NCBI GenBank assembly: GCA_024711325.1
Contig: JANJTC010000005.1
Location: forward strand, 930,001-994,000
Source of the DNA: Bacteriovoracaceae bacterium
GTDB lineage: Bacteria > Bdellovibrionota > Bacteriovoracia > Bacteriovoracales > Bacteriovoracaceae
Length of the DNA stretch: 64,000 nt
Reading direction: 5' to 3'
Shown here: one piece after another, positions 16,675-25,690 of the stretch
Numbering within the stretch: position 1 is the first letter of the stretch
How the letters are laid out: every line of letters starts with the position of its first letter
Position numbers and translations under genes: made by a program
Notes under the pieces: generated by a model
The model's database searches: none
What the model was told of the DNA's origin: nothing
The model's input: only the letters and a program-made list of their open reading frames with translations

Positions 16675-17402
16675 ACAATAGTATCTATGAAAATTATGGT
16701 GAAAGATGGTACACGGCCTTCGATGATCCGGTCGCACTTTTACGTGCTGAAAATAGAGTTAAATTTCCTTGGATACTTTCTCAGTTAATTAGCTATTCTC
16801 ATCTGGGAAGTCGGATACTGGATGTTGGATGTGGGGGAGGCTTTTTAAGTAATGAGCTGGCCATGAATGGTTATGAAGTCACCGGTATTGATTTATCAAC
16901 TTCCAGTCTAAATGTTGCCCGGGCCCATGATAAAACTCAAACAGTTAAATATGAAATAGCTGATGCCTTTAAACTGCCTTATCCTGATGGAAGTTTTGAT
17001 GCTCTTACTGCGATGGATTTTTTAGAACATGTAGAAAAACCTCAAGAGGTGATTAAAGAGTTTTCAAGAGTTCTAAAACCAGGAGGACTTTTTTTCTTTC
17101 ATACCTTCAATCGAAATCCTTTAGCATGGCTTGTCATCATTAAATTTTTAGAGTGGTTCGTGAAAAACACTCCAAAGAATATGCACGTCTTAAGACTTTT
17201 TATAAAACCTCAAGAGCTAAAAATGTTTTGTAAGTTTGCTGAAATGGAAGTTATGTCGATGATTGGCATTCGACCTGTTATTTCTTCAATTAATTGGGAG
17301 ATGATTAAAACCGGTATTATTTCAAAAGACATGAGATTTACATTAACCCAAGGAACCCTCTTGTCCTATATGGGAGTGGCTGTGAAAAAAAGGGCCCTGT
17401 AG
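16650..17402 (+). CDS. UbiG-like SAM-dependent methyltransferase
   Basis: A 250-residue class I methyltransferase. Motif I is ILDVGCGGGFLSNEL (about 56-70), then GYEVTGIDLS, DALTAMDFLEHV (post-motif II) and VLKPGGLFFFHTFNRNP (motif III). The N-terminal WYTAFDDPVALLRAENRVKF and the order of motifs resemble UbiG, which O-methylates phenolic quinone precursors. I infer methylation of the polyketide made by the gene two upstream. The start is the ATG at 16650 with GGAG before it; a longer frame to 16593 runs through the membrane gene. The stop codon lies in the loop of the downstream hairpin. Confidence 0.85.
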   Translation: MEGRAEEIDNSIYENYGERWYTAFDDPVALLRAENRVKFPWILSQLISYSHLGSRILDVGCGGGFLSNELAMNGYEVTGIDLSTSSLNVARAHDKTQTVKYEIADAFKLPYPDGSFDALTAMDFLEHVEKPQEVIKEFSRVLKPGGLFFFHTFNRNPLAWLVIIKFLEWFVKNTPKNMHVLRLFIKPQELKMFCKFAEMEVMSMIGIRPVISSINWEMIKTGIISKDMRFTLTQGTLLSYMGVAVKKRAL

Positions 17403-17411
17403 AGGGCCCTT
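17384..17411 (-). terminator. Intrinsic terminator of ileS
   Basis: AAGGGCCCT (17390-17398) and AGGGCCCTT (17403-17411) pair perfectly around GTAG. Read on the minus strand, the stem runs into TTTTTTT (complement of 17384-17391), so it serves ileS. On the plus strand there is no T run, and the loop contains the TAG stop of the methyltransferase gene. Confidence 0.8.
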
Positions 17412-17417
17412 AAATAC

Positions 17418-20400
17418 TTACATCTTTTTTGCTAAGACTTCAAAAGTGGCATCATCAATTTCATGAATGACTGCACCGATAAGCTTAACGTCCGAGATGT
17501 TATTCTTTAGAATTAATGTTTCTGATGAAATGTAGTCGTAATATTTATTAAAAACTGCAGCGAGCTCTGGAGAGGTGAAGATTGTGACTTCAATCCTGTC
17601 AGCAACATTGAAGTTTGAATCTTTACGAGTTTTCTGAATACGATTAACCATTTCACGTGCCAGACCTTCATCAATTAAATCCTGATCTAAGGTGCAATCC
17701 AGATCAATCGTGATGAATCTGTTTGTCACGGCCTGTGTTCCAGGTTTCGCTGCTCGGAAGACCAGAATCTCAGATGAATCAAACTCAATTCCTTTTAGTG
17801 AGACTTTACCACCTTCTTCAATTCTTTGAACTTCCACTGAAGGGAGCCCTTCGATTAGAGGACGAAAGCTAGCGAAATCTTTTCCAAGTTTTTTACCTAA
17901 GACTGGTGAGTTAGGTTTGGCCGAAAGTACAACAAAGTCTGATTCATTCGTCATGTACTCAACATTTTTCACGTTAAGTTCAATCTTAATGAATTCTTCA
18001 AGTTTTTTCATCTCATTTAGAAGTGTCTGATCTTGATGAATAACTTTTAACGTATTAAGTGGAGTTTTGACTTTAACTCCTTCATTCACCCGCTTTTGAC
18101 GTCCTAGTAAAACTACCTGCTGCATTCTTCCGACTGCGGTCTCGAGAGTTGAATTAATGAGCCCTTCTACAGCATCCGGATAGGTGGTGAGATGAACAGA
18201 TTCCTCTGTATTTCCTCCGAAGGCCTTAAGCTCACGGTAGATATATTCAGAAAGGAAAGGTGAGAATGGGGCCATTAAGCGGGAGAGATTTTCCAGAGTG
18301 GTATAGAGTGTTGAGTAAGCCGCAGACTTGTCGGAAGACATTCCTTCTTCCCAGAAGCGACGACGATTTAATCGAATGTACCAGTTAGTTAGGTCTTCAA
18401 TGAAGTTAAAGAGCTCCGGAACCACATTGTAGAGCCGGTAGTTCTGCATCTCATGATTTACATTCTTAATGAGGGTCTGAAGTTTTGAGAGGAGCCATTG
18501 ATCAAGAATATTGTCAGATGACTGGCCAGTGAAGGCCATTGAACCATCTTCTGCAATTTTAATTTCCTGAAGTGCCTTCGCGTCCACTTTCCAACCGTCG
18601 ACCGAAGCATAAGTTGAGAAAAACTTAAAGGAATTAAACCACGGAAGAAGAGCACGGCGAACCATGTCCTTTACACCATCATCAGTAAACCGTAACTCCT
18701 CAGCTTTAACTAAACCTGAATTGATTAAGAAAAGACGAAGAGCATCGGCACCAAATGTTTCAATAAGTTCATCGGGTGGAGTGTAGTTTCGAAGACGTTT
18801 ACTCATCTTCTTCCCATCACCTGCCAGGACCATTCCGTTAACGATTACATTTTTAAAAGCAGGTTTATCAAAAAGAGCAGCTGATAAAACGGTCAAGGTA
18901 TAGAACCAACCACGTGTCTGATCAAGTCCTTCAGCAATGAACTCAGCTGGAAAACCGTCTTTGAAGATTTCCTGATTTTCGAAGGGATAATGTAATTGAG
19001 CATAAGGCATTGAACCTGATTCAAACCAACAGTCCAAAACTTCGGGAATGCGTTTATAACTTCCATCTTCTCCAGGAAGACTAAAGACCAGGTCATCAAC
19101 GTATTCACGATGAAGATCTGTTACATCTTTGCCGGTATATTTTTTCAGGTCGGCAATCGATCCCATACAAATGGCCTTACCATTTGTATCGTTGATCCAG
19201 ATAGGAAGGGGTGTTCCCCAAACCCTTGTTCTTGATATGGCCCAATCGCGGGCATTTTCAAGCCATTTTCCAAAACGACCTTCTTTGATTGTCTCTGGAA
19301 CCCAGGTGATCTGCTGATTGGCATTGAGCATTTTATCTTTGATTTTTTCCACTGCCAGGTACCATTGAGGCATGGCCCGATAAATCAAGGGAGTGTCTGT
19401 CCGATAGCACATGGGATAACTGTGAACCAAGGTCGATTGGTGGAAAAGCTGTCCGCGATCTTTTAAATTTTTGATGATGTCTTTATCGGCGTCCTTGATG
19501 AATTTTCCTTCAAAGTCTTTAACCGGTAAAACAAACTTAGCTGAAGCATCCAGAGGAACCACAACTTCCATGAGACCTGCGGCCTTCATGACCCGGTTAT
19601 CGTCTTCACCGAAGCCTGGGGCCTGATGAACAATCCCGGTTCCATCACCGGTTGTGACATATTCATCATTTAAAATGACAAAATATCCTTTCTGTTCAAG
19701 TTCCGAGTAGTATGGGAAGAGAGGTTCATAGGCCATGCCTTTTAACTCTGCACCAGTATAAGTTTCCACTTCTTCATACTTAAAGTTTTTCTTATAAGCT
19801 TCAAGACGGGCCTTCGCCATAATGATGAAGATATTTTTATCCAGGTCTTTAACTTTAACGTATTCAATTTCCGGATGAACACAAAGCGAAAGGTTGGATG
19901 GAAGAGTCCATGGAGTGGTTGTCCAGGCAGCGAAATAAGTATTTGTATCCTGTTTAGTTCTAAAAAGAATGGTAATCGCAGGATCCTGAATGTCCTGATA
20001 GTTTTGACCAGCTTCAAAGTTTGAAAGTGCGGTCTGAAGGGCCGGGGAATAAGGCACAATTTTATTCCCTTGATAAATAAGACCTTTCTCCCAGATTGAT
20101 TTGAACACCCACCAGGTTGATTCCATGAAAGAGAGATCCATGGTTTTATAATCGTTTTCAAAATCAACCCAACGACCAAGGCGGCCAATGGTTTTTTCCC
20201 ATTCATTTACATAGCGGTCTACAATTCCTCGACATTCATCGTTGTATTTTTTTACTCCGTGCTGGGCCACAAAGTCGGAAGCGGACATTTGGAATTTTTT
20301 ATCAATTTCTTGCTCAATTGGTAGTCCATGGCAATCCCAACCGAAGCGGCGATCAACATAAAAACCCTTCATGGTAAAATAGCGGGGAATAATATCTTTA

Positions 20401-20600
20401 ATCGTTGAGGCCACAATGTGCCCATGGTGAGGCAGGCCGGTTGCAAAAGGAGGACCGTCGTAAAAAATATAATTTTTACCCTTCCTGGTTTTCTCTAAAC
20501 TCTTCTTAAAAATTCCCTTTTCTTGCCAGAATTTTAAAACTGACCTTTCAGCTTCAACAAAAGAGAAATTTTCGGTTTGTGGTGCGGCTTCGCGTTCCAT
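17418..20600 (-). CDS. ileS: Isoleucyl-tRNA synthetase, eukaryote-like type 2
   Basis: A 1060-residue class I synthetase that charges tRNA-Ile with isoleucine. The HIGH motif is LPHHGH (58-61 region), the editing domain contains TTPWTLPSN, WDCHGLPIE is present, and the class signature is KKMSKR. The length and the patterns DGPPFATGLPHHGH and GADALRLFLINSGLVKAEEL fit the eukaryotic/type 2 IleRS group rather than the roughly 940-residue bacterial type 1 with its C-terminal zinc finger. No CxxC zinc pair is visible at the C-terminus. Type 2 enzymes are commonly insensitive to mupirocin; that property is inferred from family, not seen. TGGAGA precedes the ATG. Confidence 0.95.
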   Translation of the reverse strand: MEREAAPQTENFSFVEAERSVLKFWQEKGIFKKSLEKTRKGKNYIFYDGPPFATGLPHHGHIVASTIKDIIPRYFTMKGFYVDRRFGWDCHGLPIEQEIDKKFQMSASDFVAQHGVKKYNDECRGIVDRYVNEWEKTIGRLGRWVDFENDYKTMDLSFMESTWWVFKSIWEKGLIYQGNKIVPYSPALQTALSNFEAGQNYQDIQDPAITILFRTKQDTNTYFAAWTTTPWTLPSNLSLCVHPEIEYVKVKDLDKNIFIIMAKARLEAYKKNFKYEEVETYTGAELKGMAYEPLFPYYSELEQKGYFVILNDEYVTTGDGTGIVHQAPGFGEDDNRVMKAAGLMEVVVPLDASAKFVLPVKDFEGKFIKDADKDIIKNLKDRGQLFHQSTLVHSYPMCYRTDTPLIYRAMPQWYLAVEKIKDKMLNANQQITWVPETIKEGRFGKWLENARDWAISRTRVWGTPLPIWINDTNGKAICMGSIADLKKYTGKDVTDLHREYVDDLVFSLPGEDGSYKRIPEVLDCWFESGSMPYAQLHYPFENQEIFKDGFPAEFIAEGLDQTRGWFYTLTVLSAALFDKPAFKNVIVNGMVLAGDGKKMSKRLRNYTPPDELIETFGADALRLFLINSGLVKAEELRFTDDGVKDMVRRALLPWFNSFKFFSTYASVDGWKVDAKALQEIKIAEDGSMAFTGQSSDNILDQWLLSKLQTLIKNVNHEMQNYRLYNVVPELFNFIEDLTNWYIRLNRRRFWEEGMSSDKSAAYSTLYTTLENLSRLMAPFSPFLSEYIYRELKAFGGNTEESVHLTTYPDAVEGLINSTLETAVGRMQQVVLLGRQKRVNEGVKVKTPLNTLKVIHQDQTLLNEMKKLEEFIKIELNVKNVEYMTNESDFVVLSAKPNSPVLGKKLGKDFASFRPLIEGLPSVEVQRIEEGGKVSLKGIEFDSSEILVFRAAKPGTQAVTNRFITIDLDCTLDQDLIDEGLAREMVNRIQKTRKDSNFNVADRIEVTIFTSPELAAVFNKYYDYISSETLILKNNISDVKLIGAVIHEIDDATFEVLAKKM

Positions 20601-20713
20601 TCGGATCTCCAGAACTCAAAAGAGGTAAAATGAACCATCACTCTAGCAGAAAAGGCTCCCATCGTAAATTTTCAACTGAAAGACTCCGAGGAGAAAGTCA
20701 TAGGAATTAACGT

Positions 20714-22228
20714 ATGAAAAAACTGTTTTGGTCGGCTTTCGCCATGAGTCTAATCTTTCAATCCCTGATTGTTCGAGCCCAGACTGAGGGAGTGGACGAT
20801 TTTTTGGGTCTGGAAACTGAAATTATGCCGGAACTTGCTGGTGAGCAGGCCTTTACCGCTCCTGATTTACATGAATCACCCTCCCTTAGGGTAAAATCTC
20901 AGAATGTGGTTCAAGATGTCGTTTCACCCAATAAAGGCCAGAACTTTTCAATTATACCCTGGTCGACCATGGATACGATTGATTGGTTAAGTATCAATAC
21001 CTGGCTACTTGAACGTGAAATTAAAGATAAGACTCCTGATTGGAAGATTCGTTTACGTCAAGCGGATCACAAGGAGCTGGTAGGAAAGTTTATCCAGTGT
21101 AAAGGTACTTGCTCTGTTTATCGAGGGAGCAATAAGGCCGATACTCAATACCTTTCCCGGATCCTTGAAGGTGATGAAGTTAAAACGGAAAAAGATTCGG
21201 TTGCCTGGATTTATTTTATGGATGGGAGCTTACTCAAGCTTTCCCCTGAAACTTCTTTATCCATCCATGAGTTTAATATCGGTAAGAGTCAGATCTTTGT
21301 CCAGGCCAGACTTAATCAAGGACATATTTTTTGGCATCCTCGGAACAAAGCAGATCATCCACTGGAACTTTCGCCTGAGACAGATGCCTTCAGTCTTCCT
21401 CTTATGATTCGATCGGCCAATCAGCAGTTTTATGAACGTAAGATATTTGAGTCTCAAACTGATTTCCAGCGGGTCTCCGAAGTCATGAACCTCGATGAGC
21501 AGGCGATTAAAGATCAAATTTTCGCTTTAAATAAGCTTAAACAAGAAAACAATCTGAGTATGAATATTCCGACAAAATTCATGCTGGTTTCACCTAATGC
21601 TACGATTGTATCAAGTGAAGCAAGTTTTGATTATTACTATGTCCCTGGAGGGAATACTTATTTCAAAAAGCGCACTTTCCAGTTAGGTGAAGAGTTTTCA
21701 CTTCATTTACGAGGTTATACTGACACCTCAGTAAACACGATAAGTGAGATGGCCTGGTATGAGGTGGATAGCAATGGCAGAAGTTTTTCTCAAGTCATTG
21801 AAACACCCGGAGTATTACAAGTAACTGAGCTTTTAACAAAAAGAATTAAAACCCTGGAACTCGCACGAGAGATCTGGGTAAAAGAATTTACTGTACCAAT
21901 GATGAATGCGGTCTCTAAGCCTGAATTACTGGCTCGAAATTATGGTTATAGCTTATGGGGGGAGGAGCTTAGTAAAAGATACAATTTTCTGGTTGAATAT
22001 ACCAGAAGGATTGAGACAACTAATCTGCGTTCTCTTGAGAATCTTCTGGTTAAGCTGGAAAATGCCGGGGAAACCGTTAAACGGGATCTTTCCGAAGATC
22101 ATTATCGGGTAAGCTTAAACCACTATCTTTTGGGACTTAAATCCCGTTATGATAGTAAAAAAATGCGCGTTCGAGAAATGAATGAGCTGCAATACTATGT
22201 GTGGATTCTAAAAAATGGAAAATGGTAA
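20714..22228 (+). CDS. Exported FecR-domain protein
   Basis: A 504-residue protein with a signal peptide (residues 1-22, ending VRA before Gln-Thr). About residues 120-205 form a FecR-like domain: GTCSVYRGSN, LLEGDEVKT-type strand, SVAWIYFMDGSLLKLSPETSL, then HIFWHPR. In this lineage, FecR domains occur in periplasmic proteins without the classical TonB/sigma partners, and none are nearby here. The C-terminal 300 residues are unassigned and contain a predicted helical tail. It overlaps the Maf gene by 14 bp, so the two are translationally coupled. It is divergent from ileS across a 113-bp gap. Confidence 0.72.
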   Translation: MKKLFWSAFAMSLIFQSLIVRAQTEGVDDFLGLETEIMPELAGEQAFTAPDLHESPSLRVKSQNVVQDVVSPNKGQNFSIIPWSTMDTIDWLSINTWLLEREIKDKTPDWKIRLRQADHKELVGKFIQCKGTCSVYRGSNKADTQYLSRILEGDEVKTEKDSVAWIYFMDGSLLKLSPETSLSIHEFNIGKSQIFVQARLNQGHIFWHPRNKADHPLELSPETDAFSLPLMIRSANQQFYERKIFESQTDFQRVSEVMNLDEQAIKDQIFALNKLKQENNLSMNIPTKFMLVSPNATIVSSEASFDYYYVPGGNTYFKKRTFQLGEEFSLHLRGYTDTSVNTISEMAWYEVDSNGRSFSQVIETPGVLQVTELLTKRIKTLELAREIWVKEFTVPMMNAVSKPELLARNYGYSLWGEELSKRYNFLVEYTRRIETTNLRSLENLLVKLENAGETVKRDLSEDHYRVSLNHYLLGLKSRYDSKKMRVREMNELQYYVWILKNGKW

Positions 22229-22853
22229 AATTAAATTTATTCTGGCATCAGCCTCACCTCGCAGAAAAGAATTAATTGGTCACTTGAAAGTCCCTTTTGA
22301 AATTATGACTTTAAACGTTCCTGAAGAATCTTTTGAAACTGATCCGGTTAAATTCTCATTGGAAATTGCCAAAATTAAAGGTGAAAAGGTTTTTGAGAAA
22401 TTAAAGAGTGAACATCCAGGTACTTCTTATTTTGTGGTCTCAAGCGACACCATCGTTTGTTATAAGGATAAGATATATGGGAAGCCTCGTAACCGGATGG
22501 AGGCCAGAGAGTTTTTAAAAGAATTAAGTGGGAATACTCACTCGGTATTTACGGCCGTGGCCGTGAAGTTCATTCAAAATGAAGTAGAGGAGGAATTTTC
22601 ATTCGTGGAAGAGTCCCTTGTCACTTTTAATGCTATTTCCGAAACCTTAATGGAAAGATACCTAGATACCGGCGATTCTTTAGATAAGGCCGGTGCTTAT
22701 GGTATTCAGGGACCTTCTTTGACTTTCATTTCAAAAGTTGAAGGTGATTATGCCAACGTCGTTGGTTTTCCTTTAAGCCGCTTTGTTATTGAATGCGAAG
22801 CTTTCTTTAATAAGAAATTTCCTCAAGAGGTCCTATGGTTAAATTTATTTTGA
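22215..22853 (+). CDS. maf: Maf-family nucleoside triphosphate pyrophosphatase
   Basis: A 212-residue cytoplasmic protein of the Maf/YhdE/YceF group, which hydrolyses non-canonical or pyrimidine nucleoside triphosphates to monophosphates. It has the N-terminal signature ILASASPRRKEL, then SSDTIVCYKDKIYGKP (acidic, metal-binding), TAVAVKF, and the C-terminal DKAGAYGIQGPSLTFISKVEGDYANVVGFP (residues about 156-186). It overlaps both neighbours: 14 bp with the FecR-domain gene and 19 bp with the small secreted protein gene. Confidence 0.93.
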   Translation: MENGKIKFILASASPRRKELIGHLKVPFEIMTLNVPEESFETDPVKFSLEIAKIKGEKVFEKLKSEHPGTSYFVVSSDTIVCYKDKIYGKPRNRMEAREFLKELSGNTHSVFTAVAVKFIQNEVEEEFSFVEESLVTFNAISETLMERYLDTGDSLDKAGAYGIQGPSLTFISKVEGDYANVVGFPLSRFVIECEAFFNKKFPQEVLWLNLF

Positions 22854-23263
22854 TTTTAAATTGTTTGTTTATTTTCGATGCGAAGGCCGATCTGTTTGAT
22901 TTTGATTCCGATAAACCCCGAGAAAGTAAAATACCTGCTCTGGTAGAGAAACTCAAAAGCCTCGAGATGAAAGAGGATCCGTCCTATGAGGAAGCCTTTA
23001 ATCAATCCGTCAAATCTATTGAAAATAGTATGGAAGAGGAAAAACTATTTTGTTCAGGTGAAGCAACTGATGCTGAAGGTAAGGCCTTACCCAAGGAGCA
23101 AAAGCAGTTATGTATGAGAGAACTTAAAAAGTATTATCTGAATGCCACGATGACAATTTTTGACATTAAAAAGAAATATTTGGGGTTCATACACCAGAAG
23201 CAGTTAGAGAAACTAACTGAAATTCAGAAAAAACTTAAAGCAGACATTGAAAAAGATTTTTAG
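22835..23263 (+). CDS. Small secreted helical protein of unknown function
   Basis: A 142-residue protein with a short signal peptide (FILILNCLFIFDAKA before Asp-Leu). The mature part is strongly charged and helical (Lys/Glu-rich, DIKKKYLGFIHQKQLEKLTEIQKKLKADIEKDF region at the end) and has two cysteines (LFCSGEA, QLCMREL). AAGAGGT precedes the ATG inside the end of maf, so it is the third gene of that operon. No family recognised. Confidence 0.6.
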   Translation: MVKFILILNCLFIFDAKADLFDFDSDKPRESKIPALVEKLKSLEMKEDPSYEEAFNQSVKSIENSMEEEKLFCSGEATDAEGKALPKEQKQLCMRELKKYYLNATMTIFDIKKKYLGFIHQKQLEKLTEIQKKLKADIEKDF

Positions 23264-23442
23264 GCCCTTTCAACCATCTCTTCACTTTTTAAAACCATTG
23301 TCGCTACACCGGTCTTAGGCTTTAAGCTTCTGACTGCTACCATTGAACGCATAGGACGCAGGCTTTTCGGCTTACTTTTAGGATTAGCGTTTAGTTTTTC
23401 TAAGTTAAGAAATTGGGGAAGAACATTTTCTTTCGTTTTCAT
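23260..23442 (-). CDS. Small basic protein (60 residues), unknown
   Basis: A 60-residue, Lys/Arg-rich peptide with no signal peptide or membrane helix. It contains PKSKPKSLRPMRSM and ends KSEEMVERA. A GAGG ribosome site lies five bases before the ATG, which is unusually good for a chance reading frame. A stable hairpin (23452-23485) sits just upstream in its leader. It is convergent with, and overlaps by 4 bp, the gene ending at 23263. The function is unknown; its charge would suit nucleic-acid or ribosome binding. Confidence 0.45.
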   Translation of the reverse strand: MKTKENVLPQFLNLEKLNANPKSKPKSLRPMRSMVAVRSLKPKTGVATMVLKSEEMVERA

Positions 23443-23764
23443 ACAAACCTCGGGTTTAAAGCAGTTTAGTTTTATGCTTAAACCCTCGGCTGTCTAGTGA
23501 CGGGGGGTTAAGCGTTTTTTGGGATCTCGATGATCACTATCCAATACGCAACTCCTGTTGAAGCTATGTAATCGATTCATCTTGTCGGTCATTCGCAAAA
23601 ATTCTTGAGATTCACCTTCAAAAATGACGAATTACACTCTTATTATACCACTCAAGCTTAAAACTTGGGAAAGACCGGGAAATTTTACCGATTTCTGGGA
23701 AGTTGTCGCAAAATATCTCCGTCGCTTAAACTATTGGAAACGTAATTTTCATAGGTTAGGAAAA
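23443..23764. other. Intergenic region with hairpin and possible promoter
   Basis: A 322-bp gap between divergent genes. At 23452-23485, GGGTTTAAAGCA pairs with TGCTTAAACCC (one bulged A) around an 11-nt loop; it is in the leader of the minus-strand 60-residue gene and has no T run on either side, so it is not a standard terminator. On the plus strand, TTCAAA (23617-23622), an 18-bp spacer and TATTAT (23641-23646) make a plausible promoter for the TRAP operon. The reading frame of the TatT gene is open back to 23624, but that part looks non-coding. I see no RNA gene here. Confidence 0.4.
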
Positions 23765-24709
23765 ATGAACTGGTTCTTGCTCCCTTTATTACTAAGTTTG
23801 TACGGTTGTGGAACTTTCCAAAAATGGGCAATGAGATCGACCAATCCGGTATTTGTGAAAACATCTCATGATCTTTTACAGGAAGGGCATTGGGAATTCT
23901 TTCGGGATTCATCCCCTGGAAATCTAAAATTGATGGAACTTTTATGGCAGCAGGATCATGAAAATTTAGAACTTTTGGGTGTACTGATTAAGGGGTTCTC
24001 CGGTTATGCCTTTGCCATACCCGAAACTCTTTATTTAGAGGATGAAATCAAAGGAATTGAGGAATCACGCTGGAAGAAAGAGGCCATCGTCTTTTATACA
24101 CGGTCTTTGGACTATGGTCTTTATTACCTCCATAAGAAAGGCATTAAGAGGGAAGACCTCCTTTCAAATAACGAAAACAAACTCAAAGAAAAGTTAAAAG
24201 GGCTGGGTGAAGATGATTATATGGCCTTGCTTTATACTGCCCAATCATGGGGGAGTTTGATTAACCTCCAGAAGGATAATGTCGCCTTGGTCTCCCAGGT
24301 GCCGAAAGTCAAAATTCTGTTCGATTTCGTTTGTAACAAAAAACCAGATATAGACCAAAACGTTTGCGACATCTTTTATGCACAGTATGAATCATCCCGT
24401 CCTAAAATGTTGGGTGGAAATCCTGAAAAAGGGGAGAAGCTTTATCTGGAGGCCATTAAGAAGCATCCCAGGAATCTTCTGATCCGGGTAAGTTATATTC
24501 AATATCGTCTGATACCCGGTTTTAGAGAAGAAGAATTTCAAAGAGAAGCGGTGCTACTGAGCGAGGAATTCTCGAAATGGGAAAACTTGAATCGGGATGC
24601 TTTGGAAAACCGTTCGTCGTATAAAGACATCCCGGAACTCAATCTCTATAATTCCATTGCTCAAAAACGTTTCCAGATTATGAACAAACTTAAGAATAAA
24701 ATATTTTAA
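23765..24709 (+). CDS. TatT-family lipoprotein of a TRAP transporter
   Basis: A 314-residue lipoprotein with signal peptide and lipobox LYGC (Cys about residue 15), followed by a helical TPR-like domain. YGLYYLHKKGI, ALLYTAQSWGSLINLQKDN and MLGGNPEKGEKLYLEAI match the TatT (T-component) family. Those periplasmic proteins trimerise and bind the DctP-type receptor, defining tetratricopeptide-associated TRAP transporters. I chose the ATG at 23765, preceded by TTAGGAAAA, since it gives the lipoprotein signal at the N-terminus; the longer frame to 23624 buries it. DctP, DctQ and DctM genes follow directly, which supports the call. Confidence 0.82.
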   Translation: MNWFLLPLLLSLYGCGTFQKWAMRSTNPVFVKTSHDLLQEGHWEFFRDSSPGNLKLMELLWQQDHENLELLGVLIKGFSGYAFAIPETLYLEDEIKGIEESRWKKEAIVFYTRSLDYGLYYLHKKGIKREDLLSNNENKLKEKLKGLGEDDYMALLYTAQSWGSLINLQKDNVALVSQVPKVKILFDFVCNKKPDIDQNVCDIFYAQYESSRPKMLGGNPEKGEKLYLEAIKKHPRNLLIRVSYIQYRLIPGFREEEFQREAVLLSEEFSKWENLNRDALENRSSYKDIPELNLYNSIAQKRFQIMNKLKNKIF

Positions 24710-24718
24710 AAGGTTCTT

Positions 24719-25690
24719 ATGAAAAAACTTCTTCTCTCTCTGATTCTTTTAATTTCTTCCAGTGTCCATGCTGCCCAACAAGTGAAGTTAGCTGTTTTAG
24801 TACCAGAAGGAACCACATGGGGAAATAGCTTGAAAAAACTTTCACGGGAAATTGATACTATAACTAAGGGTGAAGTTAAGTTTAAGGTATATTACGGAGG
24901 AGTGGCAGGAGATGAACCTGATGTCTTGAGGAAAGTCAGGATCGGGCAATTTCATGGTGGCATCTTTACCGGAAAAATTCTGGGTGATATTTATGGAGAT
25001 GTCCGGGCCATGGAAATACCTTTTACTTTTTATGAAAATCAAAAGAAAGCTTCTGAAACCTTAAATAAATTAACTCCTGAGTTTAACCGGGGATTAAAGT
25101 CTAAAGGGTTTGTGAATCTGGGGTTCTTCGAAGTTGGACAGGTGTATGTCGTATCGACTAAGAAAGTAACGACTTTAAAGGAACTCAAGGGTGTTAAAAT
25201 CTGGTCATGGGAAGGGGATCCTTTGGTTAATGCTCTTCTTGAGTCATTGCAATTAGTTTCTGTCCCATTGGCATTACCTGATGTGCTCTCGTCATTATCA
25301 ACTGGTATTATCGATGCAGCTTACGCTCCACCCTTAGCAATTCTCGCCCTGCAGTGGCACACTAAAATAAAATACCTTGTTGATTTTCCTACTGCCTATT
25401 CAATTGGCGCCTTATTAGTATCAAATAAAGTCTGGTCACAAGTTAAACCGGAATATCAGAATAAAATCCTCGAGCTATCCCAAAAATATATTAAAGAGGC
25501 CAATGACAAGTCGATTGTAGAAAGTCAGGTGGCACGGGAACAATTGAAAAAATCTGGAATTGAATTTATTTCCTTTCCTGATGCTGATTATAAGGAAGCG
25601 GCTTCAGTTCGAAGTAAGGTTATTGCTAAACTAAAAGACAAGCAGATCTCCTCAAAAATCATTCAGACCTTAGATAAAGAGACTAAGTAA
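24719..25690 (+). CDS. dctP: TRAP transporter substrate-binding protein, DctP family
   Basis: A 323-residue periplasmic receptor with signal peptide ending VHA before Ala-Gln. Family features are the N-terminal VKLAVLVPEGTTWGNSLKKL strand-helix, GGVAGDEPDVLRKVRIGQFHGG, LKELKGVKIWSWEGDPLVNALL with the binding-site Arg position replaced by a Trp-Ser-Trp segment, and GIIDAAYAPPLAILALQW. In classical DctP an Arg in the VRVxxS/P motif holds a carboxylate. Its apparent absence here suggests a non-carboxylate ligand, as in other TPAT systems. The stop overlaps the DctQ start (TAATG). Confidence 0.9.
   Translation: MKKLLLSLILLISSSVHAAQQVKLAVLVPEGTTWGNSLKKLSREIDTITKGEVKFKVYYGGVAGDEPDVLRKVRIGQFHGGIFTGKILGDIYGDVRAMEIPFTFYENQKKASETLNKLTPEFNRGLKSKGFVNLGFFEVGQVYVVSTKKVTTLKELKGVKIWSWEGDPLVNALLESLQLVSVPLALPDVLSSLSTGIIDAAYAPPLAILALQWHTKIKYLVDFPTAYSIGALLVSNKVWSQVKPEYQNKILELSQKYIKEANDKSIVESQVAREQLKKSGIEFISFPDADYKEAASVRSKVIAKLKDKQISSKIIQTLDKETK

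Noticed and set aside
15131-20600. Type 2 ileS as a self-resistance gene for the polyketide operon
   Set aside because: Mupirocin-like inhibitors come from modular synthases, not type III enzymes. The two units are convergent and separated by a terminator, so there is no evidence of a link.
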